A DNA stretch of 64,000 nucleotides, from assembly GCA_021792135.1 (NCBI GenBank), contig JAJYVF010000004.1, positions 153,601 to 217,600 on the forward strand, read 5' to 3'. Below are positions 1 through 7,998 of this stretch, piece by piece. Below the pieces are notes generated by a model. It did not search any database and had not been told where the DNA came from. It was given only the letters and a program-made list of their open reading frames with translations. Source of the stretch: Acidobacteriota bacterium (GTDB lineage: Bacteria; Acidobacteriota; Terriglobia; Terriglobales; Acidobacteriaceae). Made by a program: the position numbers and the translations under genes. The number at the start of each line of letters is the position of its first letter. Position 1 is the stretch's first letter.

Positions 1-115
1 CGTGCGCTTTGTCGAGCAGCGCCTTTTCGGCGGGTGACTGGCCGAGCGCGGGCAGGCACGCCAGAAGGGCGGCGAGGCCAAACCCGAGGATCACTTTTCG
101 GCCATATCGATTCAT
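1..115 (-). CDS. bcsC: BcsC cellulose export protein, N-terminal fragment (cut by window edge)
   Basis: Only the first 38 codons are in the window. The ATG lies 2 bases after the bcsZ stop and is preceded by a purine-rich GGAAGAAG stretch. The peptide starts MNRYGRKVILGFGLAALLAC, a clear signal peptide, and the mature part begins SPAEKALLDKAH, which resembles the first TPR helix of BcsC proteins. In the family BcsC is a periplasmic TPR scaffold plus outer-membrane beta-barrel that exports the cellulose chain. The assignment rests mainly on position after bcsQ-bcsAB-bcsZ. The rest of the gene lies to the left of this window. Confidence 0.7.
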   Translation of the reverse strand, partial: MNRYGRKVILGFGLAALLACLPALGQSPAEKALLDKAH

Positions 116-117
116 CT

Positions 118-1254
118 TCACTTCTTCCATGTCACTCTGAGTTCGCCGTCGCGCTCGAAGCGAAAGCGGCGCGATTGCCAGCCTTCGCCAAACATGGCAA
201 GGTTCTGGTCATAATACGCCGGCGGATGTCCGTACAGTCTCGTGCCGGGATCGATCTGCGCGGTCAGCCGGTCCTGCTGTTGGGTCAAAGCAGCATTCTC
301 TCCCAGCGCGCTCAGATAAGGAACTACCGCTGCCGAAAATCCGACCGGGCCCTCGGCGGTTGCGGGCACACCCTCGCCGGAGACCTGGACGGGCGGGAAC
401 ATGTGCGACTTCAGCCAGGCAGCCATGCCTCCCACTGCGGTCAACAGAGATTTGCTCCCGGGATCGGCGGCGCTGGTCATGCCGGCCCACAGATACACGC
501 GGATGGCATCGTAGCCGCCCATGGGCTGGGCCTTCGCATTGCCGGGAGCGGCGATCGGCCGAAATCCCTGGACGGGGTTGTAGCTCACCCAGTCCATGGC
601 GAAACCGTGGGGAGAACTTCCTGCGAGAAGCGCGGGCAGTTCTCGAGCCATCGCCGCCCATGGACCTGCGGGGTCGCTGTGCGCGAGCCGCCGCAGCACC
701 GGCAGGGGCAGATAGCTGGGGTTGAGCAGCCAGACCTCGGGCGCGGGATGAAAGCCATCGGTCCCCGGCAGCAGCATCGGGCCAAAGGCTGGGAGTCTTG
801 CGACCTCCTGCCGCGCGATGCGGGCGGCCAGGATGCGGCTGAGCGCGGTATAGCTGGGATCGTTCCAGAGACGTCCCGCCTCGCTGAGCGTGTAGCACAT
901 CCACAGGTCCGCATCCGCTGCGGAGTTGCCGTCGAGGAGCCTCCACTTGCCGTCGGGGGCCTTGCCCCAGTCCCAGCCGATGCGGTGGGTGGTCATGTCG
1001 CCCTGGGCGAGGTTGTCGCGGGTCCAGGCCAGCAACGCGTCGAAGCGCGCGCGGTCGTTGGCGACCAGCGCGAAGAACATGGCATAGGCCTGGCCCTCGG
1101 AGGTGGTGCGGTCACCGTTCTGGTGGTCGATGACCCGGCCCTGCCCGTCGACGAAGACATGGCAGTAGGCCTGCCACAGAGACCACGGCTCCGCCTGGCA
1201 GGTAACCGAAGCCAGGAGCAGGAGCGCAGCCGCCAGGGTTTTCCCCGCACGCAC
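118..1254 (-). CDS. bcsZ: BcsZ, periplasmic endo-beta-1,4-glucanase (GH8)
   Basis: This 378-residue protein has a signal peptide (hydrophobic run AAALLLLASVTCQA near residues 6-20) followed by a GH8 catalytic domain. Visible family features are W..WQAYCHVFVD near the start, the segment DRTTSEGQAYAMFFAL (the GH8 SEGQAYAM signature holding the catalytic acid Glu), and NSAADADLWMCYTL with the conserved DADLW. BcsZ trims nascent cellulose in the periplasm. The open frame extends upstream into bcsAB, but the GTG at 1254 has a well-placed GGAGGG Shine-Dalgarno, and signal-peptide logic supports it. It starts just after the bcsAB stop and ends 2 bases before bcsC, so it sits inside the operon. Confidence 0.9.
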   Translation of the reverse strand: MRAGKTLAAALLLLASVTCQAEPWSLWQAYCHVFVDGQGRVIDHQNGDRTTSEGQAYAMFFALVANDRARFDALLAWTRDNLAQGDMTTHRIGWDWGKAPDGKWRLLDGNSAADADLWMCYTLSEAGRLWNDPSYTALSRILAARIARQEVARLPAFGPMLLPGTDGFHPAPEVWLLNPSYLPLPVLRRLAHSDPAGPWAAMARELPALLAGSSPHGFAMDWVSYNPVQGFRPIAAPGNAKAQPMGGYDAIRVYLWAGMTSAADPGSKSLLTAVGGMAAWLKSHMFPPVQVSGEGVPATAEGPVGFSAAVVPYLSALGENAALTQQQDRLTAQIDPGTRLYGHPPAYYDQNLAMFGEGWQSRRFRFERDGELRVTWKK

Positions 1255-1259
1255 GGGCG

Positions 1260-4200
1260 TCAGCCCTCCATAACCTGCAGCCGCCGGCGCGCTCTGCCGC
1301 GCAGCCAGCCGCGGATCCAGATGGCAAAGATGAAGCTGATGGCCAGCACCGCCAGGTCGACCATCCACGGCACCTGCATGAACCACAGGCTCAGCGCAGT
1401 CCACCAGGGCAGATTGCCGACGTGGTAGACGTTGTTGCCGATCCGGTAGTTCCGGAAGCGGTTGCCGTCGAGCACGGTTACCGTGCCGGAAACGGCGCTG
1501 GACTGCGAAAGCTGCAGAAAGCCGGTCATGAAGGGATCGAAGTTGGCGGCGCTCTTCATATCGATCAGCACCACCGTCCGGCCGCTCGAATACGGAGATT
1601 CGATCTCCTCGACGAGGCCGTCGGGAATGCCGACGGTGCCCAGTTCGCCGGACTCCTGCTCGTCGCTGGAACGGATCTTCCACCACGCGTGGTGAAAGGT
1701 GGTGAAGAAGCCGCGCGTATCCTGCACGCGAAGCCCGGCGTCTCCGATGGCCACCGGCATCTCGCCCGAGAGCCTGCCGATGGCGCTGTTATCCTGCCCG
1801 GTTCCGATGACCAGGAAATCCGTGTCGGCTCCGGCCTGCATGGCCTCCGGCCCGGCGACCGCTACCCGGAAAGCCGGATAGCCGGTCTCGGCGCCGAAGT
1901 GGCCGAGCATGGTCAGGTAGAGTTCGATCTCCTGCTGCGCAGGCTGATCCGGCAGGATGACTTCAGTCTGGCTGAGGTCGGCGAAGCGGGTGAAGGGAAA
2001 GCCGGCGTTCGAGAAGAGCTCGAGGTTGGGCAGCGCCGCCCAGTGCGGGAAGCCGCGCAGGTCGATGTAGGAGCTGCGCAGGATGGAGCCGATCAGGTTG
2101 GGAGGAGTGCTGTCCTTGCAGCCTCCGCTCTTGAGCAGCTGGAAGGTGAGGTTGAAGCGCAGCGAATTGGAGAAGGGACGCAGGTTGACGACGGGAATAG
2201 CGAGATCGACCTTCGATTCCCGCGAAGCCTGGCGGCCAGGCACCAGGGGCACGGATCCCAGGTAAGCATCGTTCGACTCCACCTGCATGCTGGAGATCGG
2301 GCCGATGGGGATCGAATCGTAGCGGTAGTCGAGGTGAAGCAGAACATTCTGCTGGTCGCCGAAGAAAAGATCCGGAGGTAGCCGGTAATAGGTCGCCATG
2401 GGCGTGCTGCCGTCTCCCTGGAGCGACTGCGCTGTGCTGTAGTCCCAGAGCTGAACCTTGTCGTCGGGGAGTGACCAGCGCGGAGCATCGTCGGGCTTGC
2501 TGACGGCCGGTAAGTGGAAATCGGTGATGGCGGTGGTCGGACCCTGGATGCCGCTCCAGCCGATGGCCAGGGCCTGGGCGGCAACCAGCGTCTGGTCGGC
2601 ATCCGCTCCGGTGACGATGAGGACCTTGCCGTAGGGGTCGACGGGGTTGGTGCGCACGGCCAGCGTCGGCGCTTCGGGAGTACCCAGGTTCAGGCCCAGG
2701 GGCAGATGGCCGCCGTTCTCCGCGATCAGCACGACATTGCCCGGAGGCAGGATGCCTTCAGCAACCGGAAAGCGCATCGGACGGTAGTCGCCGAGGGCCC
2801 CGAACCAGGATGCGACGATGCCGGCCGCCTCCAGACCCCTGACGGACGGGGTCGCCGTGAAGGCGATGGGAATGACCGGCGGGCGAGCGAGCGCGGAATC
2901 GAAGAAAGGCAGCGGCAGCAGCTTGAGGTCGTCGGTCAGAGGCAGCAGGTCGCCGGCCAGCGTGATGCGGCTGTCCGCATCCACATGCGCCCACAGCACG
3001 GTGTTGGCCGGATCCTCGCAGGTCATGACGTAATGGCCGATGAATTCGAAGGTGAGCTGATTGTTGCGCACCAGCAGCTCGGCCGGCATGGTCAGGTCGG
3101 TTTCCAGGGTGAGATGGTCGGCGGCATTCTGCGGGACGGGCAGGGTCGCAAACAGCGTCCCGTTGAGCATCACCTTGAGGTGGCTCATGGAAGGGATGAG
3201 GCTGGGCGAGAAGTGGTAGATCAGGTGCATCGTCGCCTGCTTCACCACCTCGTTCTGCGGAACGGCGAAGTAGACGCTGTGGTAGGCATCGATGCCGCGC
3301 AGGTTGATGGTGTCGGGAACACCCAGCTCCTGGAGCGTCTGCTCGGTGCGGAAGGTGCCGGGCGGGACGGCGGCCGGCGGGGGGCTTTGCCTCGCCACCA
3401 CGAAGCCCCCGGCGTCCGGCCCACCTGCGGTCTGGGCTTGCACACGTCCGCCCAGGGCAGGAAGCGCGAGGCCGAGCGCCAGAAGCAGCAGGGGCGCGAC
3501 GCGCTCAGCGGCCGCCAGCCCGCCGGCCTTGGCGCGCGACCGGCGGCGCGGCAGCACGGCGGCAAGCGCGACGCCCATTCCATTCACGGCAATCCGCATG
3601 ATTCTTCCCAGACTCCGCAGCGGCTGATCGATCTCGCGCGCCTCGCCCCATCCCAGCCACGAGTCGGCCCGCGAGTACAGCACCACCGTCAGCATCTCCT
3701 CTTCGAGGACGGTCAGTGCCTCGAAATGCGCGCGCAGAACACCGTTGGTAAACTCCACCGCGCTGGCGGGCAGTTCGGCATCGCCGGTGCGCAGCGGGAA
3801 AACCACCTGCAGCGGTTCACCCTGCTGGATATCCAGATCATCGAGCAGCTCGACGGCGAGACCTCCGCTGGAGACATCGATGGTCTGCCCGGGAATGACG
3901 CGGCCATCCTCGGTCTTGATTCGCACCGGAACGGCGAAGTTGATACGCACGTGGGCGCGGGTCTGTTTCGCCTCGCGGGCCACGGCCACGCACACGCTCA
4001 GGATCACGATGTTGAACATCGTCCACAGCGCATTGGTGATGATGGTTCCCGGATGCGTCCCGTCCCACAGAAACTCCAGCCCGGGGATGTGCAGGAAGCG
4101 CGGGAAGATCATCAGCAGGCCGAGCACATTGAAGGCCAGCAGGACAATGAAGGGCTGAGCGATGCGCGTATCGAAGAAAGTCCGGGTAACCAGGCCACCC

Positions 4201-5699
4201 TTGGCCGTCACATTGAATTTACCCATCTTCGGGTTGACCATGGCCATGAGGGTGGGTAGCAGGATGTAGGGCGAGAGCACCGTCTCGTAAATCTCGTTCC
4301 AGAACGAGTGCCGGTGATAGCCCTGGATGCGCGAGTTGGTCACGCTGGAAAGCGTCAGGTGCGGCAGCGCGTAGGCCAGGATGGCGATCCAGTATCCCGG
4401 CACGTTGGTAAATCCGAAGACCAGATAGATCAGGGGAGCCGTGAGGAAGATGAGACGCGGCAGCGCATAGAGGAAATGCGTCATCGCGTTGAAGTAGCAC
4501 AGCCGCTGCGACAGCTTCAGACCCGGCGCGAAGAGCGGATTATCGGTGCGCAGGATCTGGATCATGCCCCTGGCCCAGCGAATGCGCTGCTTCACGTGGC
4601 CGGAGAGACGCTCCGTAGCCAGCCCTGCCGCCTGGGGGATGTTGATGTAGGCTGTATTCCAGCCCTTGATCTGCATGCGCAGAGAGGTGTGCGCGTCTTC
4701 GGTGACGGTTTCGACGGCGATGCCGCCGATTTCATCCAGGGCTTCGCGGCGCAGGACCGCGCAGGATCCGCAGAAAAAGGAGGCATTCCAGAAGTCGTTG
4801 CCGTCCTGGACGATGCCGTAGAAGAGCTCGCCCTCGTTGGGGATCACGCGGAACTGGCCGAGGTTCCGCTCAAAAGGGTCGGGTGAATAGAAATGGTGCG
4901 GGGTCTGCAGCATGGCCAGATTGGGATCGCGGAAGAACCATCCCATGGTCATCTGCAGGAAGCTGCGGGTGGGCACGTGGTCGGAGTCGAAGATCGCCAC
5001 GAACCGGGAATCCAGGTGCTCGAGCGCCCGGTTGATATTGCCGGCCTTGGCATGCGCGTTGTCGCTGCGCGTCATGTAGCCGATGCCGGCCTCGATGGCG
5101 AACTGGCGGAACTCCTCGCGATTGCCGTCATCCAGGATGTAGACGTGCAGCTTCTCGGCCGGCCAGTCGATGTTGACGGAGGCGAGAGCCGTGTAGCGCA
5201 CGACATCGAGCGGCTCGTTGTAGGTCGGGATCAGCAGATCGACATCCGGCCACTCATCGGGATCGTCGGGGAGCGGAACCGGCGCACGCCGCAGCGGCCA
5301 GAGCGTCTGGAAGAATCCCAGATAGAGGATGGAGAAGGCGTAGGCCTCGGCGCCCAGCAGCAGGATGATGAAAAACGCATCCACCGGACCCCACTTCGAT
5401 CCGGGATCCTGAAAAAAGCCGGCGACCGTGCTGACGCGCCACCACGCATAGCGGAAAGTGGCGAACATCGACATCATCATCAGGGTGAGGGTGACGAGAT
5501 AGGAGTCCGAGGCGCGGCTGAGCCAGATGCAGAGCAGCAGGATGAGCAGGCCCAGAACCGCCTGCTGCGGCCAGGTCAGGGGCAGGGTGCCGAAAAAGAA
5601 CAGCGCCAGCACGCCAAAGCCGATCAGGAACCAGCGCAGGACCCGAAAGAAAGGACCGCGCCCGGATTCAAATCCTTCCCATAGTTCCGCCTGGGTCAT
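1260..5699 (-). CDS. bcsA: BcsA-BcsB fusion: cellulose synthase catalytic subunit joined to its periplasmic partner
   Basis: A single 1479-residue reading frame covers both subunits. Residues 20-135 are membrane helices. A GT2 domain follows with LDDGN (190-193), DSDH (238-241), TED (333-335) and QRIRW (371-375). More membrane helices come next, then a PilZ domain with RAHVR (581-585) and DVSSGG (608-613), the two c-di-GMP binding motifs. A second hydrophobic segment at about 735-750, ending VQAQ, looks like an internal signal or anchor. The BcsB part runs from about 785 to a C-terminal membrane helix (about 1445-1465) and a basic tail. Separate BcsA and BcsB are usual in enterobacteria; fused AcsAB occurs in Komagataeibacter. 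The ATG overlaps the bcsQ stop (ATGA), so translation is probably coupled. Confidence 0.93.
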   Translation of the reverse strand: MTQAELWEGFESGRGPFFRVLRWFLIGFGVLALFFFGTLPLTWPQQAVLGLLILLLCIWLSRASDSYLVTLTLMMMSMFATFRYAWWRVSTVAGFFQDPGSKWGPVDAFFIILLLGAEAYAFSILYLGFFQTLWPLRRAPVPLPDDPDEWPDVDLLIPTYNEPLDVVRYTALASVNIDWPAEKLHVYILDDGNREEFRQFAIEAGIGYMTRSDNAHAKAGNINRALEHLDSRFVAIFDSDHVPTRSFLQMTMGWFFRDPNLAMLQTPHHFYSPDPFERNLGQFRVIPNEGELFYGIVQDGNDFWNASFFCGSCAVLRREALDEIGGIAVETVTEDAHTSLRMQIKGWNTAYINIPQAAGLATERLSGHVKQRIRWARGMIQILRTDNPLFAPGLKLSQRLCYFNAMTHFLYALPRLIFLTAPLIYLVFGFTNVPGYWIAILAYALPHLTLSSVTNSRIQGYHRHSFWNEIYETVLSPYILLPTLMAMVNPKMGKFNVTAKGGLVTRTFFDTRIAQPFIVLLAFNVLGLLMIFPRFLHIPGLEFLWDGTHPGTIITNALWTMFNIVILSVCVAVAREAKQTRAHVRINFAVPVRIKTEDGRVIPGQTIDVSSGGLAVELLDDLDIQQGEPLQVVFPLRTGDAELPASAVEFTNGVLRAHFEALTVLEEEMLTVVLYSRADSWLGWGEAREIDQPLRSLGRIMRIAVNGMGVALAAVLPRRRSRAKAGGLAAAERVAPLLLLALGLALPALGGRVQAQTAGGPDAGGFVVARQSPPPAAVPPGTFRTEQTLQELGVPDTINLRGIDAYHSVYFAVPQNEVVKQATMHLIYHFSPSLIPSMSHLKVMLNGTLFATLPVPQNAADHLTLETDLTMPAELLVRNNQLTFEFIGHYVMTCEDPANTVLWAHVDADSRITLAGDLLPLTDDLKLLPLPFFDSALARPPVIPIAFTATPSVRGLEAAGIVASWFGALGDYRPMRFPVAEGILPPGNVVLIAENGGHLPLGLNLGTPEAPTLAVRTNPVDPYGKVLIVTGADADQTLVAAQALAIGWSGIQGPTTAITDFHLPAVSKPDDAPRWSLPDDKVQLWDYSTAQSLQGDGSTPMATYYRLPPDLFFGDQQNVLLHLDYRYDSIPIGPISSMQVESNDAYLGSVPLVPGRQASRESKVDLAIPVVNLRPFSNSLRFNLTFQLLKSGGCKDSTPPNLIGSILRSSYIDLRGFPHWAALPNLELFSNAGFPFTRFADLSQTEVILPDQPAQQEIELYLTMLGHFGAETGYPAFRVAVAGPEAMQAGADTDFLVIGTGQDNSAIGRLSGEMPVAIGDAGLRVQDTRGFFTTFHHAWWKIRSSDEQESGELGTVGIPDGLVEEIESPYSSGRTVVLIDMKSAANFDPFMTGFLQLSQSSAVSGTVTVLDGNRFRNYRIGNNVYHVGNLPWWTALSLWFMQVPWMVDLAVLAISFIFAIWIRGWLRGRARRRLQVMEG

Positions 5700-7216
5700 C
5701 GCTCACTCCAGCGCACGCCGCGGTGTGTACCCGCAACGGCGGCGGAGCTGCTGCGAACCCAGTTCACCAGATTCAGGATGTCTTCGGCGGCCGGAGAGCC
5801 GGGAGCGTAATCGATGACGGTCATCCCTTCGGCCAGCGCTTCGCTGACGGCCGGGGTGCGATGGATGGCAAAGGGCAGCAGGCGCTCGCCCAGCTGCTGG
5901 CGCAAAACTTCGCGCAGATCGAGGTGCAGGGGCAGGGCGGGATCGAACTGATTGAGCACGTACCAGACCTGCGGAGGCCGTCCGCCGGCGCTCTCCTGGC
6001 TGCGGAAGAAGCCGTCGAGCGGCTGAAGGGTCACGACCGAGGCGACGTCGGGCATGATCGGCACCAGCACGGTGGGAGAAAGGCGCAGGGCCTGGCGAAG
6101 CATGGAGGCCGAACCGGTGCTTACATCAATGAGCACGCGCGTCGCATCCTGCAGCGAGCGCGCCGCCTCACGGCGCAGCAGGTCAGGCTCGCTGCTTTCG
6201 CGGTCCATGTCGAGACTGAGGATGCGGATCGGCGGATCGCTGGGCCCGCCACCGAAGGTGCGTACCCCACCCGGCTTCACTTCCCGCGCGCCGAAATAGA
6301 AGGGCAGCAGCCCGAAGTTGCAGGCATCGGCCAGCAGGACGCGTTCGCCGCGGGCTGCGAGAGCGCGGCCGAGGCTGGCGACGAGGCTGGTTTTGCCGAC
6401 GCCCCCGGCCAGAGAAAACACCGTCAGCACGGGCACGCGGAACTCGCTTCCCTCCGCCCGCTGCGCTTCGCCGGCGCGGCCGAAGATGCCCTGCAGGGCA
6501 AACCATCGCGAGGCCACCCGCTCCCGGGACTGCAGGAGGGTTTCGCTCGGCGGCGCCTGAGCGGAGATGCTCTTTTCGGAGAGCCAGGCGGGACGCACCG
6601 CTTCGGCGTCGGCCTGGCTGGCGCCGTTGCGGGGATATTCCTGCTCCCGGCCCGGAAGCGCGAAGGCGCCGGATTTGGGTGGGGTCTGCGATCCGGATTT
6701 TGGCACCGGACAGGCCGCGGATTTGGCTGACCGGGCTGTCGACGGATCCGCGACCCCGTTCTCATGGGCCTGCACCGTGCCGGAACTGAGGCGCCGCGCT
6801 TCCGCGGCGGCTTCGAAGGCATCGGCCAGCTCCTGGGCGCCGGAAGATGGCCGGTTGCGAGGAGGGGGCGCCGGGAGCATATCGCTCCAGACGGCGTGCT
6901 CGCCACTGGAGGGCTGGTCGCGCTGCGTTTCCTCTCGCGCCGTACGCGCCTGCTCTGCCAGGGCGCGCTGCCGCATCTGGGCGCGAACCTCCTGGCGCGA
7001 GGCGCTGAAATCGCGGTATTTGGCCCCGTGCAGATTCGCCCAGGAGTACAACGTCGCGACGTCGTCCGCCTGCTCGCTTTCCTGGTTCTTCTTCCCCGTC
7101 TTGTCCTCTTCCTGACCCATCGGGCGCTTCACCCCGGACGCCTGGCTGCCAGGCGGCTTCGCGTCATTCGTTCCGTTGATTGCACTCACTCCAGGATTCT
7201 CAAGGTGCGCAGTCAT
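5696..7216 (-). CDS. bcsQ: BcsQ-type ParA/MinD ATPase with a long N-terminal extension
   Basis: This 506-residue protein has its C-terminal half (from about 262) as a MinD-like domain: deviant Walker A SLAGGVGKTSL with Lys275, LLADACN with Asp297, and later LIDVSTGS. BcsQ is a cytoplasmic ATPase needed for localized cellulose synthesis. The first 260 residues are low-complexity and charged, except for a conserved-looking patch DDVATLYSWANLHGAKYRDF (51-70) that recalls the small BcsR/BcsP proteins. It is the first gene of the operon and overlaps bcsAB by 4 bases. The start is uncertain. The ATG at 7216 has AGGA only 2 bases away; the ATG at 7120 has a better placed GGGGTGA and keeps the BcsR-like patch. 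Confidence 0.85.
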   Translation of the reverse strand: MTAHLENPGVSAINGTNDAKPPGSQASGVKRPMGQEEDKTGKKNQESEQADDVATLYSWANLHGAKYRDFSASRQEVRAQMRQRALAEQARTAREETQRDQPSSGEHAVWSDMLPAPPPRNRPSSGAQELADAFEAAAEARRLSSGTVQAHENGVADPSTARSAKSAACPVPKSGSQTPPKSGAFALPGREQEYPRNGASQADAEAVRPAWLSEKSISAQAPPSETLLQSRERVASRWFALQGIFGRAGEAQRAEGSEFRVPVLTVFSLAGGVGKTSLVASLGRALAARGERVLLADACNFGLLPFYFGAREVKPGGVRTFGGGPSDPPIRILSLDMDRESSEPDLLRREAARSLQDATRVLIDVSTGSASMLRQALRLSPTVLVPIMPDVASVVTLQPLDGFFRSQESAGGRPPQVWYVLNQFDPALPLHLDLREVLRQQLGERLLPFAIHRTPAVSEALAEGMTVIDYAPGSPAAEDILNLVNWVRSSSAAVAGTHRGVRWSER

Positions 7217-7265
7217 AGTCCTGGGACTCTATCACAGTGACAGAGAGTCCCCGGGCCCGGCCATA

Positions 7266-7328
7266 CCACCTTCGGCGGTTATTCCATTCCACTTTTGTGG
7301 GATCCTTCGCACCACTTTGGTGGAATCC
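7266..7328. repeat. Tandem palindromic repeats at 23-bp spacing upstream of bcsQ
   Basis: Units begin at 7266, 7289 and 7312. Units two and three are CCACTTTTGTGGGATCC and CCACTTTGGTGGAATCC; over 23 bases they agree at 19 positions. Each carries a CCAC-N4-GTGG inverted repeat. Unit one (CCACCTTCGGCGG) is a weaker match with one extra base between its arms. The block lies 50-112 bp upstream of the bcsQ start, a position expected for regulator binding sites. No regulator gene is adjacent, so the binding protein is unknown. Confidence 0.6.
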
Positions 7329-7453
7329 CTCACACTCCCATGGCGGCGCGCCCGGGCAACGCATTGCATCCTCCGGACTTCCGGGGGAAGTTTCGACCAA
7401 GGTACCGCCTCGGATGGGACTAAAGATATTCCTCTTCGGTAACACCATGAGGG

Positions 7454-7732
7454 TTACGTCGGTAGGGAGAGGTTAACAGGGGCGAGGCATCCTGGATCGA
7501 GGCCACGAGCAGGTCCCTTGTGTCCCCCCGCGACACTCTCGATCAACCGTTCCCACAACAGCCCTCCGATTCGGGCCGAAACCATTCGACGGCGCATTGA
7601 TACCTGAGTCTCATCGGTGAACCGTACCGAGTCCTGGCTGATCTCAGGGATGCGCAGAGTGAACTCTCTGCCTTCGATCTCTTTGAGTTCGCGGCTCTTG
7701 AGGTAGTGCATAACCGTCGACCTGATCTGCAT
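7454..7732 (-). CDS. Possible small hypothetical protein
   Basis: This 92-residue reading frame starts at an ATG with a weak AAGG upstream. Its first two thirds read like an ordinary soluble protein: charged helix LKSRELKEIEGREF, then IPEISQDSVRFTDETQ. The last 25 residues are glycine- and proline-rich and look non-coding. No family is recognised. It could be a real short gene, a 3'-frameshifted fragment, or chance. It is not in the bcs operon because 240 bases and the palindromic repeats separate them. Confidence 0.3.
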   Translation of the reverse strand: MQIRSTVMHYLKSRELKEIEGREFTLRIPEISQDSVRFTDETQVSMRRRMVSARIGGLLWERLIESVAGGHKGPARGLDPGCLAPVNLSLPT

Positions 7733-7998
7733 CGCCTTGCGCTCGCTCGCGCGGCCTCGCTCCGGCAGTACTGACCGTCTCTGTGTCTGGCCCTGTCAGG
7801 AGCCGGGCACATTGCGCTCTCTGCGGCGCGTCCCGTAATGTGTTTTCTTTGGCAGCAGATCGGGCACTGAGCGTAAAGGCCTGTTCGCCATCAGGGAATG
7901 CTGCAGGAGAGCCGGTGAAAGGATCCGGAACGCGATTCAGGCTGGAACCCGTACCATTGCGCCCGAAACGCCTTTCGGGTCACTCGCCGTCCGTCGGG

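Larger units (their letters stand above)
7217..7998. other. Divergent intergenic region between bcsQ and the GH3 gene
   Basis: About 780 bases separate the divergently read bcsQ and GH3 genes. The bcs-proximal part holds the 23-bp spaced palindromic repeats described separately. The middle holds a weak minus-strand reading frame (7454-7732). The GH3-proximal part has an alternative GTG start at 7915 preceded by GCAGGAG. No other known element is visible. The operon promoter most likely lies between 7217 and 7450. Confidence 0.6.

Noticed and set aside
2514..4259. 581-residue open frame on the plus strand opposite bcsAB
   Set aside because: It is antisense to a well-supported gene, is rich in Arg, His and Gln as expected from a GC-rich shadow frame, and has no domain-like pattern.
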